From an uncultured bacterium (GTDB lineage: Bacteria; Bacteroidota; Bacteroidia; Bacteroidales; Bacteroidaceae), in NCBI GenBank assembly GCA_905214795.1, contig CAJMNM010000043.1, positions 1 to 14,791 of the forward strand: DNA of 14,791 nucleotides. Direction: 5' to 3'. Both the position numbers and the translations under genes were made by a program. The notes below the pieces were generated by a model that was not told where the DNA came from, searched no databases, and worked only from the letters and a program-made list of their open reading frames with translations. The stretch's first letter is position 1, and every line of letters begins with the position of its first letter. Below are positions 1-7,971 of the stretch, piece after piece.

Positions 1-681
1 CGCGAAGGTGCAGGATGGGCTTTGACTGAAAAGCGTACCTATGCTAATCAGGCTCATCAGGATCAGCTTGATGCCGCAACTATTTACAGCTTATTGGAGA
101 ATGAGATTCTGCCATTGTATTATGCACGTAACAGCAAGGGGTATTCTGCCGGATGGATTAAGACCATAAAGAATTCTATTGCCCGTATCGCGCCGCATTA
201 TACAATGAAGCGCCAGTTGGACGATTATTATAGCCGTTTCTATAATAAGGAAGCCGCACGTTTCAAAATGTTAAGTGCAGATAATAATAAAAAGGCTAAA
301 GAAATTGCGGCTTGGAAAGAAGAAGTTGCATCAAAGTGGGATCAGATTCAGGTTGTATCTACCGAGAAATGCGAAGCTTTGGTTCAGGGCCAGATTGAAT
401 GTGGTAAGGATTATACTATCCGTATTGTTGTCGACGAGAAGGGACTTAAGGATGCTGTCGGTATTGAACTTGTTACTCTTCAGACAGACAAAGACGGAAA
501 GGATCATGTATATTCAGTAGAGCCGTTGAATGTGGTTAAGGTTGAAGGCGATCTTTATACTTTCGAGGTTTGCCATACAATTAACAATGCAGGAAGCTTC
601 AAGGTATCTTATCGTATGTTCCCGAAGAACGACGATCTGCCACACCGTCAGGATTTCTGCTATGTAAAATGGTTTAATTAA
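1..681 (+). CDS. glgP: Alpha-glucan (glycogen) phosphorylase, GT35 family, 3' end only
   Basis: This is the C-terminal part (226 residues) of a gene that begins before the window. Frame 1 is open from the first base, and the residues before the apparent TTG at 22 (REGAGWA) already belong to the family. The segment with WALTEKRTY, DQLDAATIY and ENEILPLYY, followed by W-I-K-x-I-K-N-S-I and Y-T-M-K-R, is the characteristic C-terminal region of the bacterial alpha-glucan phosphorylase family (TIGR02094-like). The protein ends in a beta-rich tail closing with FCYVKWFN. Members phosphorolyse alpha-1,4-glucans to glucose-1-phosphate in the cytoplasm, for glycogen or maltodextrin turnover. The PLP-binding lysine and the active site lie upstream and are not visible. 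The gene ends just before a strong terminator. Family assignment is from recognised sequence; the physiological glucan is inferred. Confidence 0.85.
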   Translation, partial: REGAGWALTEKRTYANQAHQDQLDAATIYSLLENEILPLYYARNSKGYSAGWIKTIKNSIARIAPHYTMKRQLDDYYSRFYNKEAARFKMLSADNNKKAKEIAAWKEEVASKWDQIQVVSTEKCEALVQGQIECGKDYTIRIVVDEKGLKDAVGIELVTLQTDKDGKDHVYSVEPLNVVKVEGDLYTFEVCHTINNAGSFKVSYRMFPKNDDLPHRQDFCYVKWFN

Positions 682-719
682 TAAGATTATATAGAAAGAA
701 TAATCTTCTGATATTTTAT

Positions 720-757
720 AAGAGGTGTACGGATGCCGTACACCTCTTTTTATTTTT
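720..757 (+). terminator. Rho-independent terminator of the phosphorylase gene
   Basis: A perfect 13-bp stem (720-732 with 736-748) has a 3-base loop and runs into a T-rich tract. It lies 38 bases after the phosphorylase stop codon. The T tract overlaps the stop codon of the convergent minus-strand gene, so the hairpin may also stop transcription from the other side, although the T run there is weaker. A smaller 8-bp stem (683-690 with 700-707) sits between the stop codon and this hairpin. Confidence 0.85.
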
Positions 758-1151
758 TGTCAAAAAGACTGTTGCAATGGTTACATTTGTATTTTTTCTG
801 TGATGTTGTCTGAATAAAGATAAAGCCTATTAGGGCTAATATAAGCATGAGATTGTTAATGAACCTGTTCTTTGAACGTGGGGCAGGGCTTATATCGGTA
901 GAACCACAGAACGGACATACCAATTCTTCTGAAGTAAACTCAGGTGTTGTGGAATGGATAATCTGATAGGCCCGGTCGTAATCCTTGGCATAAACCAGCA
1001 CATCAACAGTTCCGATGTCATAAGCGCGGAAACTGTTATGGATGACAGATGCAATCCCTTCGCTTTCCAAGTGTCCTTGTATGAGGTGTGCATTTATACT
1101 GTCTCGACAACGGGCTACAATGATGGTCTTTTCGTCTGGATGGTTTTTCAT
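750..1151 (-). CDS. DUF2007-type protein with membrane-interrupted zinc ribbon
   Basis: This is a 133-residue protein. The N-terminal part, about residues 8-66, has the pattern of DUF2007 (putative signal-transducing, ferredoxin-like fold): IIVARCRDSINAHLI, then SEGIASVIHN and a final region VDVLVYAKDYDRAYQII. A zinc ribbon follows, made of CPFC (79-82) and CNHC (123-126). The two cysteine pairs are separated by a hydrophobic stretch at about 98-115 that looks like one membrane helix. An upstream in-frame TTG at 1175 would add 8 residues, but the ATG at 1151 starts closer to the domain and is preferred. No consensus promoter was found upstream. It converges with the phosphorylase gene. The function is unknown; a role in membrane-linked sensing is only suggested by the family name. 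Confidence 0.75.
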   Translation of the reverse strand: MKNHPDEKTIIVARCRDSINAHLIQGHLESEGIASVIHNSFRAYDIGTVDVLVYAKDYDRAYQIIHSTTPEFTSEELVCPFCGSTDISPAPRSKNRFINNLMLILALIGFIFIQTTSQKKYKCNHCNSLFDKK

Positions 1152-1202
1152 GATGTTTTTTATTTTTAAGAACAAGTGTCTGATGTTTTTAATAATAATA
1201 TT

Positions 1203-1233
1203 TTGAGAATATATTTTAAATATACTATTTTTG
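1203..1233 (+). promoter_or_regulatory. Putative Bacteroidetes-type promoter for the TlpA-like gene
   Basis: TTG at 1203-1205 lies 20 bases before TATTTTTG at 1226-1233. This matches the Bacteroidetes -33/-7 pattern (TTG, then TAnnTTTG). Transcription would start near 1240, giving an unusually long AT-rich leader of about 200 bases before the ATG at 1441. The surrounding 289-base gap is very AT-rich, so a chance match is possible. I see no other feature in this gap. Confidence 0.35.
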
Positions 1234-1440
1234 CTTTTACTAAGTTTATTAATTTCTCATGAAGCTGTGTAAATAATGTAATATAGTTTTAGGGGATTTA
1301 ATTATAAAGTTTAGATATATATAGTAAGACTTCAGTATTTAAATTAATTATTGTTTTACAATAATAAGAATATTAATCATGCAATGACAAATATTCCGGC
1401 TTAATTTATGTTATATATTAATAAGAATAAATAATTATTT

Positions 1441-3054
1441 ATGAAAACGTTGTGTAGGACCTTTGTTTTTTTGCTTTGTATTTTTGTATATTCGTTGCAA
1501 CTTTCTGCTGCTGATGACGGGTATCAGTTTCGTGGTGGAGTTTGTTTACTTCGTGGGCAAATAAAAAATATGCCTGGACAGGAAATGCCGAAAATGTTTA
1601 CCATTCATCTCAAGAATCTATTTCTGGATGAAGAAGCTAATTATTTGGTTCACGTAAATTCTGATGGCACTTTTCAGGAAAATGTTACTTTACCACATAG
1701 TCAGTTTGCTTTTTGGAGTAATAAAGCGAATGTTTTTTTAATGGTAGGTGACACGGTTGATGTGGTTTATGATGCCGGCAAAGGATTGGAATTTTTAGGT
1801 AATAACGTAACAGCTCAGGTTAATCGTTATTATCCTATGTTACGGAAAAAGTTTTTGTCAGCATATAGACAGTTTCCTGATGAGAGAGCGTCTAATCAAG
1901 TATATGAGGATTTTATAGATTTCAATTTTCAGGTTTTTGAGAAAATAAAGAAAGATATAGATAAATCACTACCTGCAGATTGTATGCCACTAACTCGCAA
2001 CATTCTCAAGGCTTCACTATTGAGCGCCCCTTTAGTTAACGTTTTTGAGGCACGCGAAAACCATAAATGGACACAATATATTAAGAAATCAGATACAGAA
2101 TGGATGACCAATGAAAGTTATCGTCCGTTAGACAATAAGAAATATTTCCGATTCCTGTTGAAGAATAAAGATAGCTTTATAGATAACCCTTATTTGGTTA
2201 TGGGAGCAGACTCCTGGTTACCTTTTAACCGTATGGATTATGATATATTTAAAAATATTGATGATGTTTCGGACTATCGTTTGGCGCAACAGGATTATTT
2301 TTCAGAGAATGTAGCATGGTATGCCAGCGATTTCTTTTTACCGAAAGATTATGACCCGGAATTTTTGAAACAGGCAAAAGCATTACGCAATGATTTACTT
2401 TTTACTTATAGTGACTTTATAGAAAAGCAGTTCCAGAAATATAATAAAAATACGAAGTTGGGTAATAATTTTGCATTTCAGATTGCACTTTGTCATGATT
2501 TCAGAAAAAACACTGATTCAAACAGATTTCATGGGGACCGTTTGACAGAGCGTCTCATTGCCATAATACCTTACATTACTTATCCTCAGGTCCGTTTTCA
2601 TTTGTTGCAGTGCTATAGGAATTGTATTCGTGAGCAAGAAGGAACTTCTGAGAGCCAATCATTGGAGAAAGACAGTGTATTCCAGCGTCTTATTAGTCCT
2701 TATGCAGGTAATGTACTTTATGTAGACTTTTGGGGAATGAGTTGTGGTCCTTGTCGTGTCGGCATGTTAGGACAGCGTGAAATGGTTGAGAAACTGAAAG
2801 ATAAGCCGGTAAAGTTTTTATATATATGTAATGTAGCGGATTCTCCTCGTGAATCGGCAGAAGCCTGGATGAAAGAGAATAATATTCAAGGCGAACATAT
2901 TTATATAAGTCCTGATGACTGGGCTTATCTTCAGGCTCATTTCCAGTTTACCGGTATTCCTTTTGCATTAATACTGGATAAAAAAGGAAAGTTGTTGGAT
3001 AACCTCGATTGTAATCTTACAGTAGAATTTTTTGAGAAACTGATAAATGAATAG
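1441..3054 (+). CDS. Secreted TlpA/thioredoxin-like protein with long N-terminal region
   Basis: This is a 537-residue protein. An N-terminal signal peptide (hydrophobic residues 7-21, likely cleaved near LSA/ADD at 23) sends it to the periplasm. No lipobox cysteine follows. Residues about 30-115 look like a beta-sandwich domain of the kind found before thioredoxin domains in Bacteroidetes. Residues 125-410 are largely helical and not recognised. Residues 420-537 form the thioredoxin-like domain, with W431-G-M-S-CGPC (435-438) as the redox motif and TGIP (504-507) supplying the cis-proline. The likely role is thiol-disulfide exchange or reduction in the periplasm; the substrate is unknown. 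It stands alone, with a terminator downstream. Much of the middle region gives no family clue, so specificity cannot be stated. Confidence 0.8.
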   Translation: MKTLCRTFVFLLCIFVYSLQLSAADDGYQFRGGVCLLRGQIKNMPGQEMPKMFTIHLKNLFLDEEANYLVHVNSDGTFQENVTLPHSQFAFWSNKANVFLMVGDTVDVVYDAGKGLEFLGNNVTAQVNRYYPMLRKKFLSAYRQFPDERASNQVYEDFIDFNFQVFEKIKKDIDKSLPADCMPLTRNILKASLLSAPLVNVFEARENHKWTQYIKKSDTEWMTNESYRPLDNKKYFRFLLKNKDSFIDNPYLVMGADSWLPFNRMDYDIFKNIDDVSDYRLAQQDYFSENVAWYASDFFLPKDYDPEFLKQAKALRNDLLFTYSDFIEKQFQKYNKNTKLGNNFAFQIALCHDFRKNTDSNRFHGDRLTERLIAIIPYITYPQVRFHLLQCYRNCIREQEGTSESQSLEKDSVFQRLISPYAGNVLYVDFWGMSCGPCRVGMLGQREMVEKLKDKPVKFLYICNVADSPRESAEAWMKENNIQGEHIYISPDDWAYLQAHFQFTGIPFALILDKKGKLLDNLDCNLTVEFFEKLINE

Positions 3055-3115
3055 GTAGTCATAAGATAAACAGATATTTTGTGTCTTTCATTATAAAAAA
3101 TAGAGATAGGCTTAC

Positions 3116-3203
3116 TTGTAATCTATAAATTACAAATAAAAATTTCCTGTTTTCAGTCCTATAATCAGAATAAACAAGGGCTAAAACAGGAAATTTTTTA
3201 TTT
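3116..3203. terminator. Bidirectional terminator between convergent TlpA-like gene and uvrA
   Basis: A long inverted repeat pairs 3139-3153 with 3183-3197 (core tttcctgttt / aaacaggaaa) and is flanked by A-rich and T-rich ends. The stem continues inward as AGTCCT (3155-3160) with AGGGCT (3177-3182), separated by a single bulged base. Both strands show a T run after the stem, as expected for two genes that converge here. A small hairpin (TTGTAAT 3116-3122 with ATTACAA 3129-3135) sits next to it. Confidence 0.75.
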
Positions 3204-3240
3204 CTAAGTTTCAATCTATAAGATTTTTACTTTTGCGATT

Positions 3241-6072
3241 TTATTTTGAGACAGCTTCATCTGTATGTAGTTTCTCTTTCAGAAATTGTCCGGTATAGCT
3301 TTCGGTGCAGGCTGCAACCTCTTCAGGTGTGCCGCATACTACAATATTTCCTCCTTTATCACCACCTTCTGGTCCCAAGTCGATAATATGGTCTGCACAC
3401 TTGATAATATCCATGTTGTGTTCAATGATAATAAGCGTATGCCCGCGTGCGATAAGGGCATCGAAAGCTGCCAACAGACGTTTGATATCATGGAAATGAA
3501 GTCCTGTGGTCGGTTCGTCAAAAATAAATATTGTTGGTTCTGACTTTTCCTGTCCAAGATAATAAGCCAGTTTGACACGTTGGTTCTCACCACCTGAAAG
3601 GGTACTTGATGATTGTCCTAACTTAATGTAACCCAGACCTACATCTTGAAGTGACTGCAGCTTTTTAACAATCTTAGGCTGGTTGTGCGTCGTAAAGAAT
3701 TCGAGAGCCTGGTTGACCGTCATGTTTAATATGTCATAGATGTTCTGGCCTTGAAAACGCACTTCAAGAATATCGTTTTTAAAACGTTTGCCGTGGCACG
3801 ACTCACATTCTAGTACGAGGTCTGCCATGAACTGCATTTCTACAGTTACCGTACCTTCGCCTTTACATTCCTCACAGCGTCCGCCTTCCGTATTGAAAGA
3901 GAAGAATCCGGCTGTAAATCCCATTTGTTTAGCCAGCGGTTGGTCTGCATAAAGTTTGCGAATCTCATCGTATGCCTTGACGTAAGTAACGGGGTTACTG
4001 CGTGAGGATTTGCCAATGGGGTTCTGATCAACAAATTCAATGTTGCGCACCATGTTCAAATCTCCTTCGAGACCAAGGAATTCACCGGGACGATCTGCTG
4101 CTTCGTCGAACTGGCGTTTCATGGCACGATAAAAAATATCCCGCACAAGGGTAGACTTTCCGGAACCGCTTACACCCGTAACAACTGTCATTACGTTGAG
4201 AGGAAATTTGGCGTTAATGCCACGTAGATTATTAGCTCTGGCTCCTTTTACCTCAATGAAGTTAGTCCACGGACGGTGGTGTTCGGGGAGTGCTATTGTT
4301 TCCTGGCCGGTAATATATTTTACAGTATAGCTTTTCGTGTCCTGCGGCTTCTCCTGTAACAGCTGTTTCAGGTCACCTTGAAATACCACTTCACCTCCTA
4401 ATCTGCCGGCATTGGGACCAATATCGATGATATAGTCTGCGGCACGTATAATGTCTTCATCATGTTCCACAACAATGACGGTATTGCCCAGTTGTTGCAG
4501 CTGACGCAGTACGTTAACCAGTCTGAATGTGTCTCTGCTGTGCAATCCTATACTTGGTTCGTCCAAAATGTATAGAGAACCTACAAGGCTGCTGCCAAGA
4601 GATGTGGCCAGATTAATGCGTTGGCTTTCGCCGCCTGAGAGCGTATTGCTTTGACGGTTTAGAGTAAGATATCCTAATCCTACATTGATGAGGAATGACA
4701 GGCGGTTGTGAATTTCTGTCAGCAAACGTTTGCCAACTTGCTGTTCATGGTCGGTAAGCTCGAGGTTGTCAAAGAAACGAAGCAATTCATCAACCGGCAT
4801 TTCAACAAGGTCTGAGATGGAGCGTCCGCCTATTTTTACATAGTTGGCTTCCGGTCTCAGGCGAGTGCCGTGACATTTGGGACATAGTGTTTTTCCACGA
4901 TAGCGTGCCAGCATGACGCGGTATTGAATTTTGTATTGATTCTCTTCCAACATTTTGAAGAAAGAGTCGATACAGACTTCTTCACGCGGATTGGTCGCGT
5001 CCGGTCGGCCATGCCAAAGCAAATCTTTTTGTTCGCGTGTCAACTGAAAGTATGGTTCAAATATCGGAAACTTCATTGCCGCGGCACGACGGCAGAATTC
5101 TGTTTTCCATTCGCTCATCTTCTCTCCGCGCCAGCATACGACAGCACCGTCGTAAACGCTCAATGCCGAGTTGGGAATGACAAGACTTTCATCTATACCG
5201 ATGACTTTACCGAATCCTTCGCAAACCGGACATGCGCCGATGGGCGAATTGAATGAGAACAGATTATCTGTCGGTTCTTCAAATGTCATTCCGTCTGCTT
5301 CGAAACGCATTGAAAAATGATGGAGTATTCCCGACGGATAGAAACGGAGCAGACATTCACCGTTGCCTTCATAGAATGCCGTTTCGGCCGAATCCACCAG
5401 GCGGGCGATGGTATCTTTTTCGTCATTACAACTCATTCGGTCTATGAGCAGATAAAGAGTTTGTCCGGAATATGCCTCCGGGTGCTGACTCAACGTTTGC
5501 ATGCTGTCTTCAATGCGGACCATCTCACCATTGATTTCCAGACGTGTGAAACCTTGTTTCAGATTGTTGTCCAGTTGCTCGAGCAGTGTACGTCCTTGTG
5601 GAACCAGCAGAGGAGTCAGTACGGTAAAACGTGTGCCTTTTGAGTATGAAAGCATACATTGCACGATGTCTTCAGTGGAATGTTTTTTAACTTCCTGACC
5701 GCTGATGGGGGATACGGTGTGTCCGATACGCGCATAAAGCAATCTGAGATATTCGTAAATTTCAGTAGAAGTACCTACGGTAGAACGCGGATTGCTGCTT
5801 GTCACTTTCTGTTCTATGGCAATAGCGGGCGGAATACCTTTTATGTAGTCACATTCGGGTTTGCTCATGCGTCCTAAGAATTGACGTGCATAGGCCGACA
5901 GACTTTCAACGTAGCGCCGCTGACCTTCTGCATAAAGCGTGTCGAAGGCAAGTGACGATTTGCCGGAACCCGAAAGACCTGTGATGACGATGAGTTTGTT
6001 GCGCGGAATATCAAGCGAAATATTTTTCAGGTTGTTTACCCGTGCGCCCTTGATTTGTATGCAGTTGTTCAT
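3241..6072 (-). CDS. uvrA: UvrA-family excinuclease ABC subunit A (paralog-like form)
   Basis: This 943-residue protein has the normal UvrA length. UvrA is the ATP-dependent damage-recognition subunit that loads UvrB in nucleotide excision repair. Two ABC ATPase modules are complete: Walker A GLSGSGKSS (32-40) with LSGGESQR (478-485) and ILDEPS, and Walker A GVSGSGKST (633-641) with LSGGENQR (825-832) and FDEPTTG. The C-terminal zinc module is intact: CEEC (733-736), 19 residues, CESC (756-759). CPKC (397-400) is present. The region between about 117 and 270, which holds the UvrB-binding domain, keeps its length, but the first zinc module is broken. Only CPVC (281-284) remains, and its partner pair is absent. 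The usual Cys-Pro motif after the LLYARIG segment reads SPISG. This suggests a second UvrA type rather than the housekeeping copy. The ATG at 6072 is chosen because the extra upstream codons begin with TTG at 6102 and would overlap the promoter. Confidence 0.9.
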   Translation of the reverse strand: MNNCIQIKGARVNNLKNISLDIPRNKLIVITGLSGSGKSSLAFDTLYAEGQRRYVESLSAYARQFLGRMSKPECDYIKGIPPAIAIEQKVTSSNPRSTVGTSTEIYEYLRLLYARIGHTVSPISGQEVKKHSTEDIVQCMLSYSKGTRFTVLTPLLVPQGRTLLEQLDNNLKQGFTRLEINGEMVRIEDSMQTLSQHPEAYSGQTLYLLIDRMSCNDEKDTIARLVDSAETAFYEGNGECLLRFYPSGILHHFSMRFEADGMTFEEPTDNLFSFNSPIGACPVCEGFGKVIGIDESLVIPNSALSVYDGAVVCWRGEKMSEWKTEFCRRAAAMKFPIFEPYFQLTREQKDLLWHGRPDATNPREEVCIDSFFKMLEENQYKIQYRVMLARYRGKTLCPKCHGTRLRPEANYVKIGGRSISDLVEMPVDELLRFFDNLELTDHEQQVGKRLLTEIHNRLSFLINVGLGYLTLNRQSNTLSGGESQRINLATSLGSSLVGSLYILDEPSIGLHSRDTFRLVNVLRQLQQLGNTVIVVEHDEDIIRAADYIIDIGPNAGRLGGEVVFQGDLKQLLQEKPQDTKSYTVKYITGQETIALPEHHRPWTNFIEVKGARANNLRGINAKFPLNVMTVVTGVSGSGKSTLVRDIFYRAMKRQFDEAADRPGEFLGLEGDLNMVRNIEFVDQNPIGKSSRSNPVTYVKAYDEIRKLYADQPLAKQMGFTAGFFSFNTEGGRCEECKGEGTVTVEMQFMADLVLECESCHGKRFKNDILEVRFQGQNIYDILNMTVNQALEFFTTHNQPKIVKKLQSLQDVGLGYIKLGQSSSTLSGGENQRVKLAYYLGQEKSEPTIFIFDEPTTGLHFHDIKRLLAAFDALIARGHTLIIIEHNMDIIKCADHIIDLGPEGGDKGGNIVVCGTPEEVAACTESYTGQFLKEKLHTDEAVSK

Positions 6073-6099
6073 GTGACATCGTGGAATTTTATATTTAGG

Positions 6100-6130
6100 C
6101 AAAGTTACAATGTTTGTTTTGAAAAAACAA
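6100..6130 (-). promoter_or_regulatory. Promoter of uvrA
   Basis: Read on the minus strand, TTG (6130-6128) is followed after 20 bases by TAACTTTG (6107-6100), an exact match to TTG / TAnnTTTG. Transcription would begin near 6093, about 20 bases before the ATG at 6072. I see no obvious LexA-like palindrome over it. Confidence 0.6.
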
Positions 6131-6295
6131 GTATGCTTCAGTGTGAAAGGAGAGGGGGAGCCGGTGGACTGTATTCAGACAACTCCGGGACTATATTAGC
6201 GGATTTAACGATTCCGGATGGTAAGAAACTTCTGCAATGTCTTGACAAAAGGGGGAATAGAAGCGTAAATCAGATACTTTTTCTTTCTGTTTTAT

Positions 6296-6327
6296 TTGCA
6301 ATACATGGGGCTTTTGTTGTATTTTTG
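6296..6327 (+). promoter_or_regulatory. Promoter of the GHL10 glycosyl hydrolase gene
   Basis: TTG at 6296-6298 is followed after 21 bases by TATTTTTG at 6320-6327, giving a start near 6334 and a leader of about 15 bases before the ATG at 6349. This supports the short start over the long open frame that runs back into uvrA. The stretch from 6131 to 6295 between the two divergent promoters holds nothing recognisable. Confidence 0.6.
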
Positions 6328-6348
6328 CGAAGAAATATCACTTTTGCA

Positions 6349-7842
6349 ATGAAAAAATTATCCTTTTTATTTATTTTTTGCTGGTTGCTCAGCATAACAG
6401 TAAGGGCTCAGTTGTCGCCTAAAAGGGAATTCCGCGGTGCGTGGATTCAGTGTGTGAATTATCAGTTTATGGGAATGGGTACGCAGAAGATGCAACAGAC
6501 ACTGACCTATCAGCTGGACGAGTTACAGAAATGTGGCATTAATGTGATTCTTTTTCAGGTAAGACCGGAATTCGACGCGCTTTATGCCAGCAGTTTTGAG
6601 CCGTGGAGCCGTTATCTTACGGGTCAGCAGGGCGTGGCGCCTTCGCCGTATTGGGATCCTTTGCAGTGGATGATTGAGCAATGCCATCAAAGAGGTATGG
6701 AGTTGCATGCTTGGATAAATCCTTATCGTGCTAAGACAAAGGGCACTACAGTAATGGCGTCTTCACATCCGTATTACAAACATCCCGATCGTTACTTTAA
6801 ATACGATGGTCAGTTGATTATGGATCCGGGTATCCCCGAAAACCGTGATTATATTTGCCTTGTCGTGACAGACATTCTTTCACGATACGATGTGGACGGT
6901 ATTCATATAGATGACTATTTTTATCCTTATCCGGTAGCCGGGCAACCTATTCCCGATGACGCTACGTATGCCCGTTACGGACGGGGCATGGATCGTGGAG
7001 ACTGGCGCCGTGAGAATGTCAATGCGTTTATCCGCCAGCTTCATGATTGTATTCATGAGGTAAAGCCGTGGGTGAAGTTCGGTGTTTCGCCGTTTGGAAT
7101 TTACCGGAACCTTAAGAGCGATCCAAAGAATGGAAGTAATACGCGCGGTCTTCAGAATTATGATGATTTATATGCTGATGTAATCAAATGGGTCAATGAA
7201 GGTTGGGTAGATTATAATGTACCGCAGATTTATTGGGAAATCGGACATCCGGCCGCTGATTACAGTACGTTGGCACGTTGGTGGAACGACCATGCCGGAA
7301 ACCGTCCGTTGATTATCGGTCAGGATGTAGACCGGACAGTAGCCAAAGCCGACCCCGTAAATCCTTCTCAGCATCAGATGGTACGTAAGATGGCCCTTCA
7401 ACGTTCGTTGTCTAATGTTGAAGGCAGTTGTCAGTGGTATGCCAAAGCAGTAGTGGACAATAAGGGAAACTACGGTACAATGTTGAAATACAACTATCAC
7501 CGCTTTCCTGCGCTCCAACCCGAAATGCCATGGATAGACCATAAACGTCCAAAAAAGGTTCGTGGATTGAAGGCCGTATGGACAGAGGATGGTTATGTTT
7601 TGTTTTGGAGAGCCCCGCGCGGCAGCAAGGAGATGGATAAAGCCACACGTTATGTCGTATATCGCTTTGCGCATGGTGAGCATGTCAATTTGGATTATGC
7701 CGAGAATATTGTAGCTATTACCTCAAATACATTCTATAAGCTGCCTTATGAGGATGGCAGTCGTAAATATACTTATGTCGTGACTGCCCTTGATCGTTTG
7801 CAAAATGAATCGAAGAGCAGAAAAGAGAAAGTGAAGCTGTAA
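6349..7842 (+). CDS. Secreted GHL10-family glycosyl hydrolase (DigH/YddW-like) with C-terminal FN3-like domain
   Basis: This is a 497-residue protein. It has a signal peptide with probable cleavage after VRA (residue 20) and no lipobox. Residues about 26-385 match the glycosyl-hydrolase-like 10 domain (PF02638, formerly DUF187). Landmarks are EFRGAWI near the start, ILFQVRPEFDALY, ELHAWINPYRA, VDGIHIDDYFYPYP (182-195, carrying the conserved acidic residues D184, D188 and D189), GVSPFGIYRN, and VPQIYWEIGHPAADY. Residues about 403-495 look like a fibronectin type III-like beta-sandwich. E. coli DigH (YddW) of this family cleaves peptidoglycan glycan strands stripped of stem peptides, so a cell-envelope role is likely. 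Cleavage of another polysaccharide cannot be excluded. E. coli DigH is a lipoprotein, while this protein appears to be freely secreted. It is a single gene, divergent from uvrA, with its own promoter and terminator. Confidence 0.85.
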   Translation: MKKLSFLFIFCWLLSITVRAQLSPKREFRGAWIQCVNYQFMGMGTQKMQQTLTYQLDELQKCGINVILFQVRPEFDALYASSFEPWSRYLTGQQGVAPSPYWDPLQWMIEQCHQRGMELHAWINPYRAKTKGTTVMASSHPYYKHPDRYFKYDGQLIMDPGIPENRDYICLVVTDILSRYDVDGIHIDDYFYPYPVAGQPIPDDATYARYGRGMDRGDWRRENVNAFIRQLHDCIHEVKPWVKFGVSPFGIYRNLKSDPKNGSNTRGLQNYDDLYADVIKWVNEGWVDYNVPQIYWEIGHPAADYSTLARWWNDHAGNRPLIIGQDVDRTVAKADPVNPSQHQMVRKMALQRSLSNVEGSCQWYAKAVVDNKGNYGTMLKYNYHRFPALQPEMPWIDHKRPKKVRGLKAVWTEDGYVLFWRAPRGSKEMDKATRYVVYRFAHGEHVNLDYAENIVAITSNTFYKLPYEDGSRKYTYVVTALDRLQNESKSRKEKVKL

Positions 7843-7861
7843 GGAAGATACGTACAGATAT

Positions 7862-7914
7862 AAAACCGGGAAAGAACAACTTTAGAAAAACAGGTGTTCT
7901 TTCCCGGTTTTTTT
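7862..7914. terminator. Terminator between GHL10 gene and patatin gene
   Basis: A perfect 17-bp stem (7862-7878 with 7895-7911, core ACCGGGAAAGAAC) is followed by a run of Ts, 19 bases after the hydrolase stop codon. The minus-strand side has a shorter T run, so it probably also ends the convergent patatin transcript. A separate 6-bp hairpin (GCACCG 7927-7932 with CGGTGC 7935-7940) lies closer to the patatin stop codon and has no T run. Confidence 0.85.
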
Positions 7915-7971
7915 ATATTGTAATCAGCACCGCACGGTGCTTTGGTTCATGTTTCAGAGCGTCGTGTGGAT

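Noticed and set aside
6073..6102. TTG start at 6102 for uvrA
   Set aside because: It lies inside the uvrA promoter (TAACTTTG at 6107-6100). The ATG at 6072 starts directly before the conserved UvrA N-terminus.
6055..6348. Upstream extension of the GHL10 open frame into uvrA (595-residue version)
   Set aside because: It overlaps the start of uvrA and both divergent promoters, and it would place the clear signal peptide inside the protein.
7168..7683. 171-codon minus-strand open frame within the GHL10 gene
   Set aside because: It is antisense to a conserved catalytic domain and shows no motif of its own.
7927..7940. Short palindrome GCACCG-CA-CGGTGC as a separate terminator or operator
   Set aside because: The stem is only 6 bp with a 2-base loop and no T run. 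The adjacent 17-bp hairpin explains termination better.
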